Source: Paracoccaceae bacterium
Lineage (GTDB): Bacteria; Pseudomonadota; Alphaproteobacteria; Rhodobacterales; Rhodobacteraceae
Length of the DNA stretch: 44,264 nt
NCBI GenBank assembly: GCA_016124615.1
Contig: WGNF01000018.1
Coordinates: forward strand, 1-44,264
Direction: 5' to 3'
Below, piece after piece: positions 1 to 8,590 of the stretch. Below the pieces are notes generated by a model that was not told where the DNA came from, made no database searches, and was given only the letters and a program-made list of their open reading frames with translations. The position numbers were made by a program, and so were the translations under genes. Positions within the stretch are counted from its first letter, which is position 1. Every line of letters starts with the position of its first letter.

Positions 1-132
1 CCCATGTTGCAGAAAGCACGAGGTAGAGATTTGGAGCCTCCCGCCCTACCATAGTTCGCATCTTGTGGCGGCAAGCCGACCACGGACAGAAGCTCGGACC
101 TGCTCGATGGATACTTGACCAAACCCGCCCGA

Positions 133-735
133 TCACAGAAGCGGCAGATGGTCCGCATATTTGCTGACCAGAACATGGGCGAGGGTCGCCTCGGTCGGCA
201 GGCCACCCATGACCAGGTGGCTCGGCGCCGGTGCCCGGGTCACCCCGTCGGTGCAGGTCCGGCAGGCATATTTCGGGCGCACGGTGACGATCACGCGCAG
301 CTGGGCCGGCACGATGTCCAGCCGTTCGCTGCGATCCTCGCCGATCCTGTGCATGATGCCGCAGCCGCAGGGGCAGATCAGGCTGTCCGGTTCGATGACC
401 ACTTCGATGCGCGGCAGCGTGGCCGGCAGGTTGCCGATGGTGCGCTTGGGGGCGGGTTTGGACCTTGTGCCATCACCCGCTTTGGCGGCGCGTTTTTCCT
501 TTTCCGCCTCGACCTCGGCCAAGGCGATGGACAGGTCCTCGAACGCCAGCTGCCGCTCATCCTCGGTCAGCTTTTCCGACCGTTTGCCATGCAGGGCATG
601 GTTCAATTCGGCGATCAGATGTTCTTGCCGCCGGGTGATTTCCGTAAGCGCCGCCACCTCCTGCATCAACGCCTGAACCGCCGCGCGTTGCGCGGCAGGG
701 ATGGCGGAAAGATCAAGGGCGGGGGCAGCCTGCAT
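133..735 (-). pseudogene. IS66-family transposase TnpC, C-terminally truncated
   Basis: This keeps only the first 200 residues of an IS66 transposase, a protein usually around 500 residues long. Visible parts are an N-terminal coiled segment (HLIAELNHALHGKRSEKL), then the zinc-finger region with CPCGCG and the YACRTC pair. It ends at DHLPLL followed by a stop, just where intact proteins continue into the DDE catalytic domain. The break lies near position 139, so no catalytic core remains. It is on the same strand as the TnpB fragment upstream of it, as expected for the tnpB-tnpC order. The sequence left of the break (1-132) has no gene I recognise. The family call is firm and inactivity is very likely. 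Confidence 0.85.
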
Positions 736-789
736 GGGCTGGAACTACCACAAAATCCCAGCAAAAACATGCAAAACCAATCGGTTGAT

Positions 790-1000
790 TCACTCTGCCG
801 CAGCCGGCGGACGTGTTTCCAGCGCCTTGACGCGGCGCCAGTCGAGCCCGGCAAACAGAGCCTCGAACTGGGCATGGTTCAGCGCCATTACCCCGTCCTT
901 CACGGCAGGCCAGGTGAAGCTCGCATCCTCCAGCCGCTTGTAGGCCATCACCAGACCCGTGCCGTCCCAATACAGAAGCTTCAAGCGATCTGGCCAACTA
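790..1000 (-). pseudogene. IS66 TnpB accessory protein, N-terminally truncated
   Basis: The peptide running from DRLKLLYWDG through KRLE to a C-terminus ending ETRPPAAAE is the C-terminal part of the IS66 accessory protein TnpB (Orf2). The usual N-terminal half (the DMRKGF-type region) is missing; homology starts abruptly near 990-1000. An open frame continues upstream to 1071 but that part is unrelated and runs into the recombinase cassette. TnpB lies directly upstream of tnpC, the normal IS66 order. The break probably marks the left edge of the inserted serine-recombinase cassette. Confidence 0.75.
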
Positions 1001-1034
1001 TCGACATTCAGCATACGGATATCGTTTTGCGAGG

Positions 1035-1481
1035 GTTGCCTATCCGTGGCACCCACTGTTCGGGCGGACATTGCAGGTCTCGCCGTTTCGCCGCGGCAAG
1101 GACTTGACGTGCATCTATACGGATGAGCGGCCCGACCTGTGCCGCGAGCTTCCCAACTGGATGTTCGATGCCGGCTATTGCGCGGGAATGACGCTCGGGC
1201 TGGCCGAGGTCAGCATCGAAGGTCTCAACGAGCTGGCTGCCGTTCTCGCATTGTTCGGTGCGAATCGGAAGCGGGGCGCACAATCCCGTCCTCCAAGAAA
1301 GAAGGAGGGGAACAGTGCGAAGAAGCCGATATCACGATCGCGCGCAGCTCGTCCTGGAGCTGGAGCGTCCGAGTCCTCAAAGACCGATGGTGCCGAACGC
1401 GAAGGGGTTGGTCCAGGCGCTGGCCGACCTTCTGCTGGAAGCGCTGGCGGCCGAGACACCGAACCAGGGAGGCGAGGATGA
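1035..1481 (+). CDS. DUF5372-like protein of the recombinase cassette, 5' end uncertain
   Basis: The frame reads VAYPWHPLFGRT near 1035 and continues with a conserved-looking stretch (LPNWMFDAGYCAGMTLG). The HPLFG motif resembles DUF5372 proteins, small proteins encoded just before serine recombinases in rhizobia and relatives; their function is unknown. No good ATG precedes the HPLFG motif: the first in-frame start is a TTG at 1071, after the motif, so the 5' end may have been lost at the IS66 junction. The last third overlaps the next small gene in another frame and looks like low-complexity read-through, so the functional protein may be shorter. Its stop overlaps the recombinase ATG. Confidence 0.5.
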   Translation, partial: VAYPWHPLFGRTLQVSPFRRGKDLTCIYTDERPDLCRELPNWMFDAGYCAGMTLGLAEVSIEGLNELAAVLALFGANRKRGAQSRPPRKKEGNSAKKPISRSRAARPGAGASESSKTDGAEREGVGPGAGRPSAGSAGGRDTEPGRRG

Positions 1482-1500
1482 GCGCGAAGATCACGCCTGA
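1315..1500 (+). CDS. Small accessory protein of the recombinase cassette
   Basis: A 61-residue protein begins at GTG 1315, preceded by a strong ribosome-binding site (AAGGAGGGG at 1302-1310). It is charged and carries a helical Leu/Ala-rich segment (GLVQALADLLLEAL) that could mediate protein-protein contact. The stop overlaps the start of the recombinase gene by 23 bases, which implies translational coupling. Function is unknown; its position suggests a recombination accessory or directionality role, but that is a guess. Confidence 0.6.
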   Translation: MRRSRYHDRAQLVLELERPSPQRPMVPNAKGLVQALADLLLEALAAETPNQGGEDEREDHA

Positions 1501-3568
1501 TCACCTCGGCCGGGCGGCCGTGGTCTATGTTCGTCAATCGACCATGTCACAGGTCGTCGGCAATCTCGAAAGCCAACGCCGGCAATATGACCTCGCGGGT
1601 GCTGCCAAATTGGTGGGCTTTGCAACGGTCACGGTGATCGACGACGATCTTGGCCGCTCGGGCTCGGGCACCACACAGCGGCCCGGCTTCGAACGGCTTG
1701 TCGCCATGGTTTGCTCCAGCGAGGTCGGCGCGGTCTATTGCATCGAAGCGTCCCGGCTGGCGCGCAATGGGCGGGACTGGCATCATCTCATCGACCTATG
1801 CGCGCTGACGGGGACGTTGGTTATCGATCCCGACGGGGCGTACGATCCGCGGCTGGTCAACGACCGCCTGCTGCTGGGGCTGAAGGGGACGATGTCGGAA
1901 TACGAACTCAGCCTCATGCGCCAGCGCGGCATCGCCGCACGCGACTCCAAGGCCAAACGTGGCGAGTACCGCTTCATGCTCCCGCCGGGCTTCTGCTGGA
2001 CCGAAGCCGGCAAGATCGAGATCGATCCCGACGAGCACGTCGTCGACACGGTCCGGCTGGTGTTCAAGAAGTTCCGCGAGTTGGGCAGCGCTCGCCAGGT
2101 CTTCCTGTGGCTGCGTTCGGCGGACATCAAGATGCCGGTGGTTCGGCGCAACGTCCAGGTTTGCAAGCTCGTCTGGAAGGCTCCCGCATACCACAGTGTC
2201 GTGCAGATCCTTCACAACCCGCTTTACGCCGGCGCCTATGCCTTCGGCAGGAGGGCGCAGCGAACCCGGATCGTTGACGGACGTGCCCGTAAGGCCAACG
2301 GCATCAGGAAACCCAGAGACGATTGGAATGTGCTGCTGCGCGACCACCACCCTGGCTACATCAGCTGGCGCGAATACGAGGACAACCAGAAGCTCCTGCT
2401 CGAGAACGCACATATGAAGAAGAACTGCGCGCGCAAATCGGCGCGCGGTGGCCGTGCCTTGCTCACCGGCTTGATGCGGTGTGGCCGGTGCGGCCGGCTG
2501 ATGCGTGTCTTCTACGGCATGGGAAAGGGCAACGCCCACCGCTATCAGTGTCGTGGCGACGACGCCCATGTCGGGGCAGGCTTGTGCATCGGCATCGGCG
2601 GCGTACGGGTCGACCGAGCGGTCGCTCTGCAGATCCTCGACGCCGTCTCCGACCGCGCGGTGGAAGCCGCGATCTTCGCATCTGAGCGGGCCGAACGATC
2701 GCGCAAGGATATCGTCGCCGCCGTCGAGCGCGAACTGGAAGCGGCCCGCTACGAGGCGTCGCTGGCTGGGCGGCGATATGAACTGGTCGACCCTGCCAAA
2801 CGCCATGTCGCGCGGGAATTGGAGGCGCGGTGGAACGATGCGCTCGAACGCGTGGTCGCGTGTGAGCGGCGCATTGCGGAGCTGTCGGCGCAGCTGGCTG
2901 CACGCCCGAGCATCGATCGCGCTCGTCTGCTGCAACTCGCTCACGATCTGCCGACAGTCTGGAACGCCCCATCAACCGATACAGGGACCAAGCAGCGCCT
3001 CATCCATGTTCTGGTTCAGGAGATCGTGTGCGACCTCGACGAGGCGACCAACGAAGCCGTGCTCCTGATCCATTGGACCGGCGGGCGTCATACCGAGGTG
3101 CGGGTGCCGCGGGTCAAGACTGGCCGCTACCCGACCGACATGGCCCCAACCGCCGTCGATGCGATACGCAAACTCGCCGGACACTGGCCGGACCGCATGC
3201 TCGCCGTCTCACTCAATCGCATGCGCTGCAAGACTGGCGGCGGCGAAACCTGGACAACGGTACGCGTCCGCGAACTGCGTGAGCGGCTCGGCATACCTGA
3301 ATACGACCCGGCCAAAGTGGATTGCGAGATGATCAGCTTGATGAAAGCGGCAGAGCGGCTCGGAATCTGCGTGGGGTCGGCAAAGAGCCTGGTCCTCAAG
3401 GGCATTCTGCCGGCGAAACAGATCCTGCCCGGCTCGCCGTGGCTGGTGCCGGCTGAGGCGCTCGCTTCGGAACAGGTGCGGATAGGGGTGCAGGGCGTGA
3501 TCGACAGGCGGCCAGCGTTCTACGAGAAATATCAGTATGATAGGCTCATCCGGCTGCCGGGATTCTGA
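1478..3568 (+). CDS. Large serine recombinase (resolvase/integrase family)
   Basis: This 696-residue protein catalyses site-specific DNA strand exchange through a phosphoserine intermediate. The N-terminal resolvase domain (about residues 10-160) shows the YVRQSTMSQV strand with the nucleophilic serine, followed by the EASRLARNGRDW arginine region. A 'recombinase' domain follows (about 180-290), then a zinc ribbon (MRCGRCGRLM and, further on, YQCRGDD), then a coiled-coil with many E/R residues (about 400-480). ATG 1478 has GGGAGGCGAGG just upstream, a better start than the open frame from 1139. It overlaps the small gene before it. The stop lies next to the broken IS91 gene, so the attachment site may be at one cassette edge. 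Confidence 0.85.
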   Translation: MSAKITPDHLGRAAVVYVRQSTMSQVVGNLESQRRQYDLAGAAKLVGFATVTVIDDDLGRSGSGTTQRPGFERLVAMVCSSEVGAVYCIEASRLARNGRDWHHLIDLCALTGTLVIDPDGAYDPRLVNDRLLLGLKGTMSEYELSLMRQRGIAARDSKAKRGEYRFMLPPGFCWTEAGKIEIDPDEHVVDTVRLVFKKFRELGSARQVFLWLRSADIKMPVVRRNVQVCKLVWKAPAYHSVVQILHNPLYAGAYAFGRRAQRTRIVDGRARKANGIRKPRDDWNVLLRDHHPGYISWREYEDNQKLLLENAHMKKNCARKSARGGRALLTGLMRCGRCGRLMRVFYGMGKGNAHRYQCRGDDAHVGAGLCIGIGGVRVDRAVALQILDAVSDRAVEAAIFASERAERSRKDIVAAVERELEAARYEASLAGRRYELVDPAKRHVARELEARWNDALERVVACERRIAELSAQLAARPSIDRARLLQLAHDLPTVWNAPSTDTGTKQRLIHVLVQEIVCDLDEATNEAVLLIHWTGGRHTEVRVPRVKTGRYPTDMAPTAVDAIRKLAGHWPDRMLAVSLNRMRCKTGGGETWTTVRVRELRERLGIPEYDPAKVDCEMISLMKAAERLGICVGSAKSLVLKGILPAKQILPGSPWLVPAEALASEQVRIGVQGVIDRRPAFYEKYQYDRLIRLPGF

Positions 3569-3569
3569 G

Positions 3570-3919
3570 GAGACCGCCTTGTTCTGATAGGCGATGGCGG
3601 CAATATCGGCCGGCAGCGTGAAGACGACATGGAAGTACTGCGTCTCAAGAAGCTCGGCCCGCCGATCCTCCAGCCATTGTGCGCGGGCCAGCGACTGGCA
3701 ACGGGGGCAATGTCTGTCGCGGCAGCTGTTGAAAGCGATGCGGCGATGGCCGCAGTGATCGCACCTCTCGACATGCCCGCCGAGCGCGGCGGTGCGGCAC
3801 AGTTCGATGGCCGTCATGACGCGACGCTGGGCAACCGACAGCGACGCGTCATGTTCGGCACGATAGGCCTCGCCGTAGCGGCGGAACACATCCGCCACTT
3901 CCGGCCCTGAGCGGGCCAT
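3570..3919 (-). pseudogene. IS91-family transposase, N-terminal fragment
   Basis: From ATG 3919 the frame encodes the first ~115 residues of an IS91-type (Y2 HUH) transposase: a MARSGPEVADVFRR start, a zinc-binding region (HVERCDHCGH and CRDRHCPRCQ) and the TLPADIAAIAYQNKA segment. Homology stops at about 3570, where the serine-recombinase gene ends. The catalytic HUH and tyrosine motifs are therefore absent. The start lies 11 bases downstream of the stop of the companion tyrosine recombinase gene on the same strand. The rest of the transposase is not in the window. Confidence 0.85.
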
Positions 3920-3929
3920 GGCCGCCAGC

Positions 3930-4811
3930 TCAGAAGTATTGCGGCGGTGCAGGTGGCGGCCGGGTGGGCGCCGGGCGCGGCAAGAGTTCGAACGGACTCG
4001 ACGTGGCGCAGACCTTGTTGGTCGCGATCCGCAGGTAGTGGGCGGTGGTCGCAAGGCTGCGGTGGCCGAGCAGCCGTTGAATGGTGCGCACGTCGGTGCC
4101 GGCCTCCAACAGGTGGACGGCGAAGGCGTGTCGCAAACTGTGCGGCGTGACCGGTTTGGACAAGCCGGAGCGGTCGCGCGCTTTCGCGCAGGCTTGTCCC
4201 ACCGCATCCCTGGTGATCGGCTGGCCGGCCCGATCGCCGGGGAAGAGCCACGGCTCCGGCCGGCGCAGCTTCCAATAGGTCCGCAGGATATCCAGCAGCT
4301 TGGGCGACAACATCACATAGCGGTCCTTCTGGCCTTTGCCCTGCTCGACGCGGACGACCATCCTCTGGCTGTCGATATCCGTGGTCTTCAGATGAACCGC
4401 TTCGGAGATGCGCAACCCGGCGGCGTAGCACGCGGTGAGGATGGCGTGGTGTTTGACGTCGAGGACACAGCCCAGGAAGTGCTGTACCTCCTCAGGACTG
4501 AGGATGATCGGCAGCTTCTGTGGCTTCTTGGGAAGCGGCAGGACCTCTTCGGGCGCCCAGTCCCTCTCGAGCGTCACCACGTAGAGAAAGCGGAGTGCCG
4601 CAATGGCGATGTGGATCGAGCCGGGAGCCAGCTTCTTCTCGTTGGTCAGATAGACCTGATAGGTCCGAATGTCCTCTCGCCCGAGCAGGTCCGGCGCCTT
4701 GCCGAAATGGCGGGCGAACAGCGACACCTGCTGCAGATACGAGAGCCGGGTGTTGCGCGCGAGGTTGCGCACCTGCATATCCTCGCTCATGCGCTGGCGA
4801 AGGGGGGTCAT
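3930..4811 (-). CDS. Tyrosine recombinase associated with IS91
   Basis: This is a 293-residue phage-integrase-family recombinase of the type found as the first gene of many IS91-like elements. It has an N-terminal SAM-like core-binding domain (about residues 5-85) and a C-terminal catalytic domain with the expected residues: Arg in AAGLRISEA, HSLRH, the LLGHRS histidine and the nucleophilic Tyr in TAHYLRI. ATG 4811 is preceded by GAGGAGCTTGTC, which is better than the longer frame from 4853. It appears intact, although the transposase it accompanies is truncated. The C-terminus is proline-rich (PRPAPTRPPPAPPQYF). Confidence 0.85.
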   Translation of the reverse strand: MTPLRQRMSEDMQVRNLARNTRLSYLQQVSLFARHFGKAPDLLGREDIRTYQVYLTNEKKLAPGSIHIAIAALRFLYVVTLERDWAPEEVLPLPKKPQKLPIILSPEEVQHFLGCVLDVKHHAILTACYAAGLRISEAVHLKTTDIDSQRMVVRVEQGKGQKDRYVMLSPKLLDILRTYWKLRRPEPWLFPGDRAGQPITRDAVGQACAKARDRSGLSKPVTPHSLRHAFAVHLLEAGTDVRTIQRLLGHRSLATTAHYLRIATNKVCATSSPFELLPRPAPTRPPPAPPQYF

Positions 4812-4859
4812 GACAAGCTCCTCTGTGCGATGGAATGGGCTGCAAGCAGCCATCCCATG

Positions 4860-5392
4860 CTGGCGCCGTCAGAGCTCCCTTTGCACGCAAGACAGGCGCA
4901 ACAGACGATGCCATCAAGACCTCGTCGTCCGTGCAGATTGCCGCTCCGCGACGGCGGAGCGGGTTAGTCCAATTCCGAATGTGCGATGTGGACGTTCATG
5001 TTGAGGCTCCGTTCGAAGTCCGGGGTAAGACTTCACTTGATTTGCATTCAGCGCGTCACGAGGTTCGATTGATCCGGCGTCTAGCTCCATCGCGCGCTGC
5101 CTCGGATCAAGGCGATCCACTGCGAGGCGGGCATGCTGGCGCTGTCACAGGGCATCGCCTCGCGCTTTTCGGGCCGGTGAGTGGGCTTCGTCCAATTCGA
5201 GCGCATGTCCGCCCACAGTCATCAGGATTCATGCTGTAGACGCCGCAACGGCGGCAGCATTACTGGATGGCCAAACTGGTTGTTTCGGCCGATCGCTACA
5301 GACTTTTCTCGACGCAGCCTTCGGACGATGTTGAAGTCGTCAGCGATGTAAGCGCCTGGCGTTTTGTTCACGTTACGGTCGATCGAGTGCGC
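4860..5392. other. Gene-free stretch between IS91 and the metal operon
   Basis: About 530 bases without a recognisable gene. The left part should contain the outer end of the IS91 element, though I could not identify its terminus. The open frames here on both strands have no family signature and no good ribosome-binding site. The right end leads into the MerR-type promoter at 5393. Confidence 0.4.
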
Positions 5393-5424
5393 TTGACTCC
5401 GTACCATAGTACGGATGGTATGAA
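5393..5424 (+). promoter_or_regulatory. MerR-type promoter and operator of the metal operon
   Basis: A TTGACT -35 box (5393-5398) and a TATGAA -10 box (5419-5424) are separated by 20 bases, longer than the standard 17 and typical of promoters twisted open by MerR-family activators. The spacer holds a perfect dyad, CCGTAC-CATA-GTACGG (5399-5414). It lies 19 bases before the MerR-family gene, so that gene would be transcribed as part of the operon it controls. Confidence 0.85.
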
Positions 5425-5442
5425 TCGGTCCGGAGGGCACCC

Positions 5443-5918
5443 ATGAGGCGACTCACGATCAGCCATGCCGCCAGGACGGCCGGCGTCACGATCGAGACGA
5501 TCCGCTTCTATGAGCGACGCGGCCTGATCGACCAACCGCCGAAGCCCCTGGCCGGCGCTCGGGAATACGACGAGGGGCTCATCGCCCGGATCCGGTTCAT
5601 CCGTCAGGCCCAGGAGATCGGCTTTCTTTGCGGGAGATCGAAGACCTGCTGTCGCTCCGCGCCGATCCCGATGCCGATTGCGCCGACGTGAGGTTGCGCA
5701 CCATCGAGAAGCGCAGGGAAGTCGATGTCAAAGTCGCCCGGCTCGAAGAGATCCGGCGCGCGCTTGACGCGCTCATCGCGAGCTGTCCAGGAGGAGGCGC
5801 CGTGATCGCCTGTACCATCCTCGAAGCGCTGGAGGGCCCGTCGGTAGGCGGGACGGTAGGAGAGCCGGAACAGACCCAGGAGCCGCCCGCCTCGGGTGGT
5901 GTGGAAGGAGGCAACGCC
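5443..5918 (+). pseudogene. MerR-family metal regulator with one frameshift
   Basis: The N-terminal winged-helix DNA-binding domain (ARTAGVTIETIRFYERRGLI) is clear. The reading frame breaks at the T-run 5623-5625: the first frame turns to nonsense after RQAQEIGF, while another frame resumes with REIEDLLSLRADPD and the dimerisation helix. One extra T would restore a normal protein. The effector region then has Cys in DPDADCADV and a C-x8-C pair (CPGGGAVIAC), matching the three-cysteine metal site of MerR/PbrR/CadR-type regulators of soft heavy metals. In the repaired frame there is no stop before the HMA gene, so the two would read through as one chain. Either a recent mutation or a sequencing error is possible. 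Confidence 0.75.
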
Positions 5919-6135
5919 ATGCAAACAACGATTCTCGATATCGAGGGCATGCATTGCGAGGGCTGCGCGCGAACCGTGGAGGCCCTGCTCAGGCAGGTGC
6001 CGGGCGTGCAGAAAGTCGAGATATCCTATGAGGGGAAGAGCGCGCGTGCTCTATGACGCCACCCTGGCCTCTGGTTCCGTGCTGACTGCGATCGTCGCAC
6101 AGGGTGGCTACAGCGCCCGGGAACGCAAGACGTAA
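5919..6135 (+). pseudogene. HMA-domain metallochaperone with one frameshift
   Basis: ATG 5919, after GGAAGGAGG, opens a heavy-metal-associated domain with the GMHCEGCART metal-binding motif. The frame ends early at 6056, but a second frame carries the expected rest of the fold (ARVLYDATLASGSVLTAIVA, ending in RERKT) to 6135. Removing one A near 6043-6044 restores a protein of about 71 residues. In the intact state it would hand metal to the P-type ATPase encoded 10 bases downstream. It is the second frameshift in this operon within 420 bases. Confidence 0.7.
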
Positions 6136-6145
6136 GGAGGCGAGC

Positions 6146-8590
6146 ATGACGGTCGCCATTCCGGCGTCTTCGGCGCGGCCCTGGGGCGAGGAACCCGCCG
6201 GGCGTCCCGGCCTCACCCGCCTGCGCGCCCGGATCGGCGGGCTGCATTGCTCGCTTTGCACGGGCACGATCGAGAAGGCGCTCGGCCGCCAGCCCGGGGT
6301 GGAAAAGGTCGCCGTCAGCCTGACCCACGAGCAGGCCCTCGTCGAGTTCGATCCCGAACAAACGACTGCCGAGGCGCTAATCGGCACGCTCCGCGCGATC
6401 GGCTACACGATCCACGATCCCGACAAGCTGCGTCCCTTCGAGGAGGAGGAACGCGACCTCGTCCGAGAGGGGCGCCGGTTTCTGGTCGCCACCGCCGCGA
6501 GCCTCCTTTCGATCGTTCTCATCGCCGGCGGCCATGGACCGCTGGCGCTGATCCTGCCCGGGATTGCGACGGCCAGCCTTGCGGCCTTCGTCTTCCTCGT
6601 CCTGCGCGCATGGGGCATTTGGCCGGCCGCGGCCGGCGCCGGCGGACTCGGTCTTGCCGCCATCGCGCTCTTGGCGTTGAAGACGGCGGGACCGTTGGCC
6701 TCCGCCACGCCCTGGATCGTCGGCGGACAAGCCCTCCTGCTCGTGTTCGGTGTGGCCCGGCACATCCTCGTGATGGCCCTGCAGGCGATCCGCCGCCGAA
6801 TTCTCAACCAGCACGTCCTGTTGGAGGCTGGGGCCTTCGCCGGCCTCGCGGGGGGCGTGCTCGGCCTTACGCTCGGCCGGCCCGGCTATCCAACCGCACC
6901 GTTCTTCGCCGTAACGGTGATGGTGACAACCTATCACATCTTCTCGGAGTGGCTGTCGCTCATAGTCAAGACCCGATCCTCACAGGCGGTCAAGCGGCTT
7001 CTCGACCTGCAGCCAGAGATGGCCCGGGTCGAGCGGGAGGATGGGGCCCGGGAGATCCCGCTGGCCAAGGTCGCGCTCGGTGATCTGGTCCGGGTCCGCC
7101 CAGGCGAGCGCCTGCCGGTCGATGGCGAGGTTGTCGAGGGCCGCTCACGCGTCGATCAGTCGCTCGTCACCGGCGAGCCGCTGCCGCTCGAACGCGGCCC
7201 GGGCCATGCGGTGGTCGGCGGCACGATCAACGGCACCGGAACGCTCCTGATCCGCGTGACTGCCGTCGGCGCCGGAAGCTTCCTGCAGCGCGTGGCGCGC
7301 GAGGTCGAGGACGCCCGGGCCCTGAAACCCGGCCTCCTGCATCTCGTCGATCGCATTCTGCGGATCTATACGCCCGCGATCCTGTCCGTCTCGATCCTGT
7401 CGTTCCTGGGCTGGGCGGTCCTGCCGCAGATGTTCGGTTTCGCACCCGACGTCCAGCGCGCGGTCTTCGCCGGGCTCAGCGTGCTGGTGATGGGCTATCC
7501 CTGCGCCGTCGGCATCTCCGCGCCGCTCTCGATCGTGCGTGGGGCCGGCGAGGCGGCCGAGCGCGGCGTTCTGATGCGCACCGGTGAGGCGTTTCAGGGT
7601 TACCGCCTGGTTCGCCAGATCGCCTTCGACAAGACCGGGACACTGACCGAGGGTCATCCGCGCATTCACGAGATCGAAGCCGTTACCGGCGACCGAGCTG
7701 GGCTGCTAGCCCTGGCCGCCGCCGTCGAGCAATCTTCGGAACATCCGCTGGCGCGCGCCATCGCCGAGGCGGCCTTCGACGCCGGCGTCACCCTGCCCCG
7801 GGCCGAGGCCTTCGAGGCAATACCGGGCAAGGGCGTCGCGGCTATGCTGGGCGGCGTCGAAGCCGCCGTGGGAAGTCCGCGGTTTCTGGCCGAGCGCGGC
7901 CTGGACCTCGCGCCGCTCAGCGCGCGGATCGGTGCATTGGAGGCCACCGGGCGCACCGTGGTTCTGGCTGCGAGCGACGGGCTGCTCCTGGGCCTTCTCG
8001 CCTTCGGCGATGCTCTGCGCCCGGACGCTGCGGCGACGATCGCACGGTTGCGCGATGACGGGGTGCGAACGATCCTCGTCACCGGTAACAGCCAGGCCGC
8101 GGCCGAGCGCGTGGCCGCGGAGATCGGCCTGGATGAGGTTCACGCCGAGGTGCTGCCTGCTGAGAAGGCCGAACTCGTTCGCGACTTGCAGAAGCATGGC
8201 CGCACGGCAATGGTGGGCGACGGGATCAACGACGCGCCGGCCTTGATGCAGGCCGATGTCGGCGTCGCCATGGGATCAGGGACCGATATCGCGATCGATG
8301 CCGCCGATATCATCATTCTGAACAACCAACTCGTGAACGTGGTGGAGGCCCGACGGATCAGCCGGCGCGGCTACGTCAAGATGCTGCAGAATGTCTCGCT
8401 CGCCTTCCTGTTCAATGGGATCGGCGTGCCGGCGGCCGCAACCGGACTCGTCTATCCGGTCTGGGCCATGGCCGCCATGGCGGCGAGCGTGACCGCGATC
8501 TTCGTCAACTCGCTCTGGGGGCAGCCGCGGCTCTTTTTTGACGCCATCCTCAGCGTCGGCCGCCGTCCGGAAGCGCGCGATGATCGCTGA
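6146..8590 (+). CDS. P1B-type heavy-metal ATPase with a YPC membrane motif
   Basis: An 814-residue cation pump starting at ATG 6146 behind AAGGAGG. It has an N-terminal HMA domain (GLHCSLC, C35/C38), several membrane segments, an actuator domain with the VTGEP loop, the phosphorylation motif DKTGTLTEG (D495), the SSEHPLARA motif of P1B ATPases and the hinge VGDGINDAP. In the transport-site helix where most metal ATPases have CPC, this one has GYPCAVGIS (Y451-P452-C453). The last helices show NVSLAFLFNGIGVP and SVTAIFVNSLWG rather than the Cu pump signature YN...MALSS. Substrate is therefore unclear; the three-cysteine regulator suggests a soft metal ion. The downstream CcdA-like gene overlaps its 3' end. 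Confidence 0.85.
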   Translation: MTVAIPASSARPWGEEPAGRPGLTRLRARIGGLHCSLCTGTIEKALGRQPGVEKVAVSLTHEQALVEFDPEQTTAEALIGTLRAIGYTIHDPDKLRPFEEEERDLVREGRRFLVATAASLLSIVLIAGGHGPLALILPGIATASLAAFVFLVLRAWGIWPAAAGAGGLGLAAIALLALKTAGPLASATPWIVGGQALLLVFGVARHILVMALQAIRRRILNQHVLLEAGAFAGLAGGVLGLTLGRPGYPTAPFFAVTVMVTTYHIFSEWLSLIVKTRSSQAVKRLLDLQPEMARVEREDGAREIPLAKVALGDLVRVRPGERLPVDGEVVEGRSRVDQSLVTGEPLPLERGPGHAVVGGTINGTGTLLIRVTAVGAGSFLQRVAREVEDARALKPGLLHLVDRILRIYTPAILSVSILSFLGWAVLPQMFGFAPDVQRAVFAGLSVLVMGYPCAVGISAPLSIVRGAGEAAERGVLMRTGEAFQGYRLVRQIAFDKTGTLTEGHPRIHEIEAVTGDRAGLLALAAAVEQSSEHPLARAIAEAAFDAGVTLPRAEAFEAIPGKGVAAMLGGVEAAVGSPRFLAERGLDLAPLSARIGALEATGRTVVLAASDGLLLGLLAFGDALRPDAAATIARLRDDGVRTILVTGNSQAAAERVAAEIGLDEVHAEVLPAEKAELVRDLQKHGRTAMVGDGINDAPALMQADVGVAMGSGTDIAIDAADIIILNNQLVNVVEARRISRRGYVKMLQNVSLAFLFNGIGVPAAATGLVYPVWAMAAMAASVTAIFVNSLWGQPRLFFDAILSVGRRPEARDDR

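Larger units (their letters stand above)
1000..3570 (+). mobile_element. Serine-recombinase cassette inserted between IS66 and IS91 remnants
   Basis: Three overlapping plus-strand genes (DUF5372-like, a 61-residue protein and a large serine recombinase) fill the space between a TnpB gene broken near 1000 and an IS91 transposase broken near 3570. Both flanking genes run on the minus strand and are cut exactly at the cassette edges. This layout suggests a self-contained site-specific recombination unit. I could not find convincing terminal repeats or a duplicated target by eye, so the ends are approximate. Confidence 0.5.

Noticed and set aside
115..1107. Long plus-strand frame opposite the IS66 genes
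   Set aside because: It is the shadow of tnpC/tnpB on the other strand, with Arg/Gly-rich composition and no family motif.
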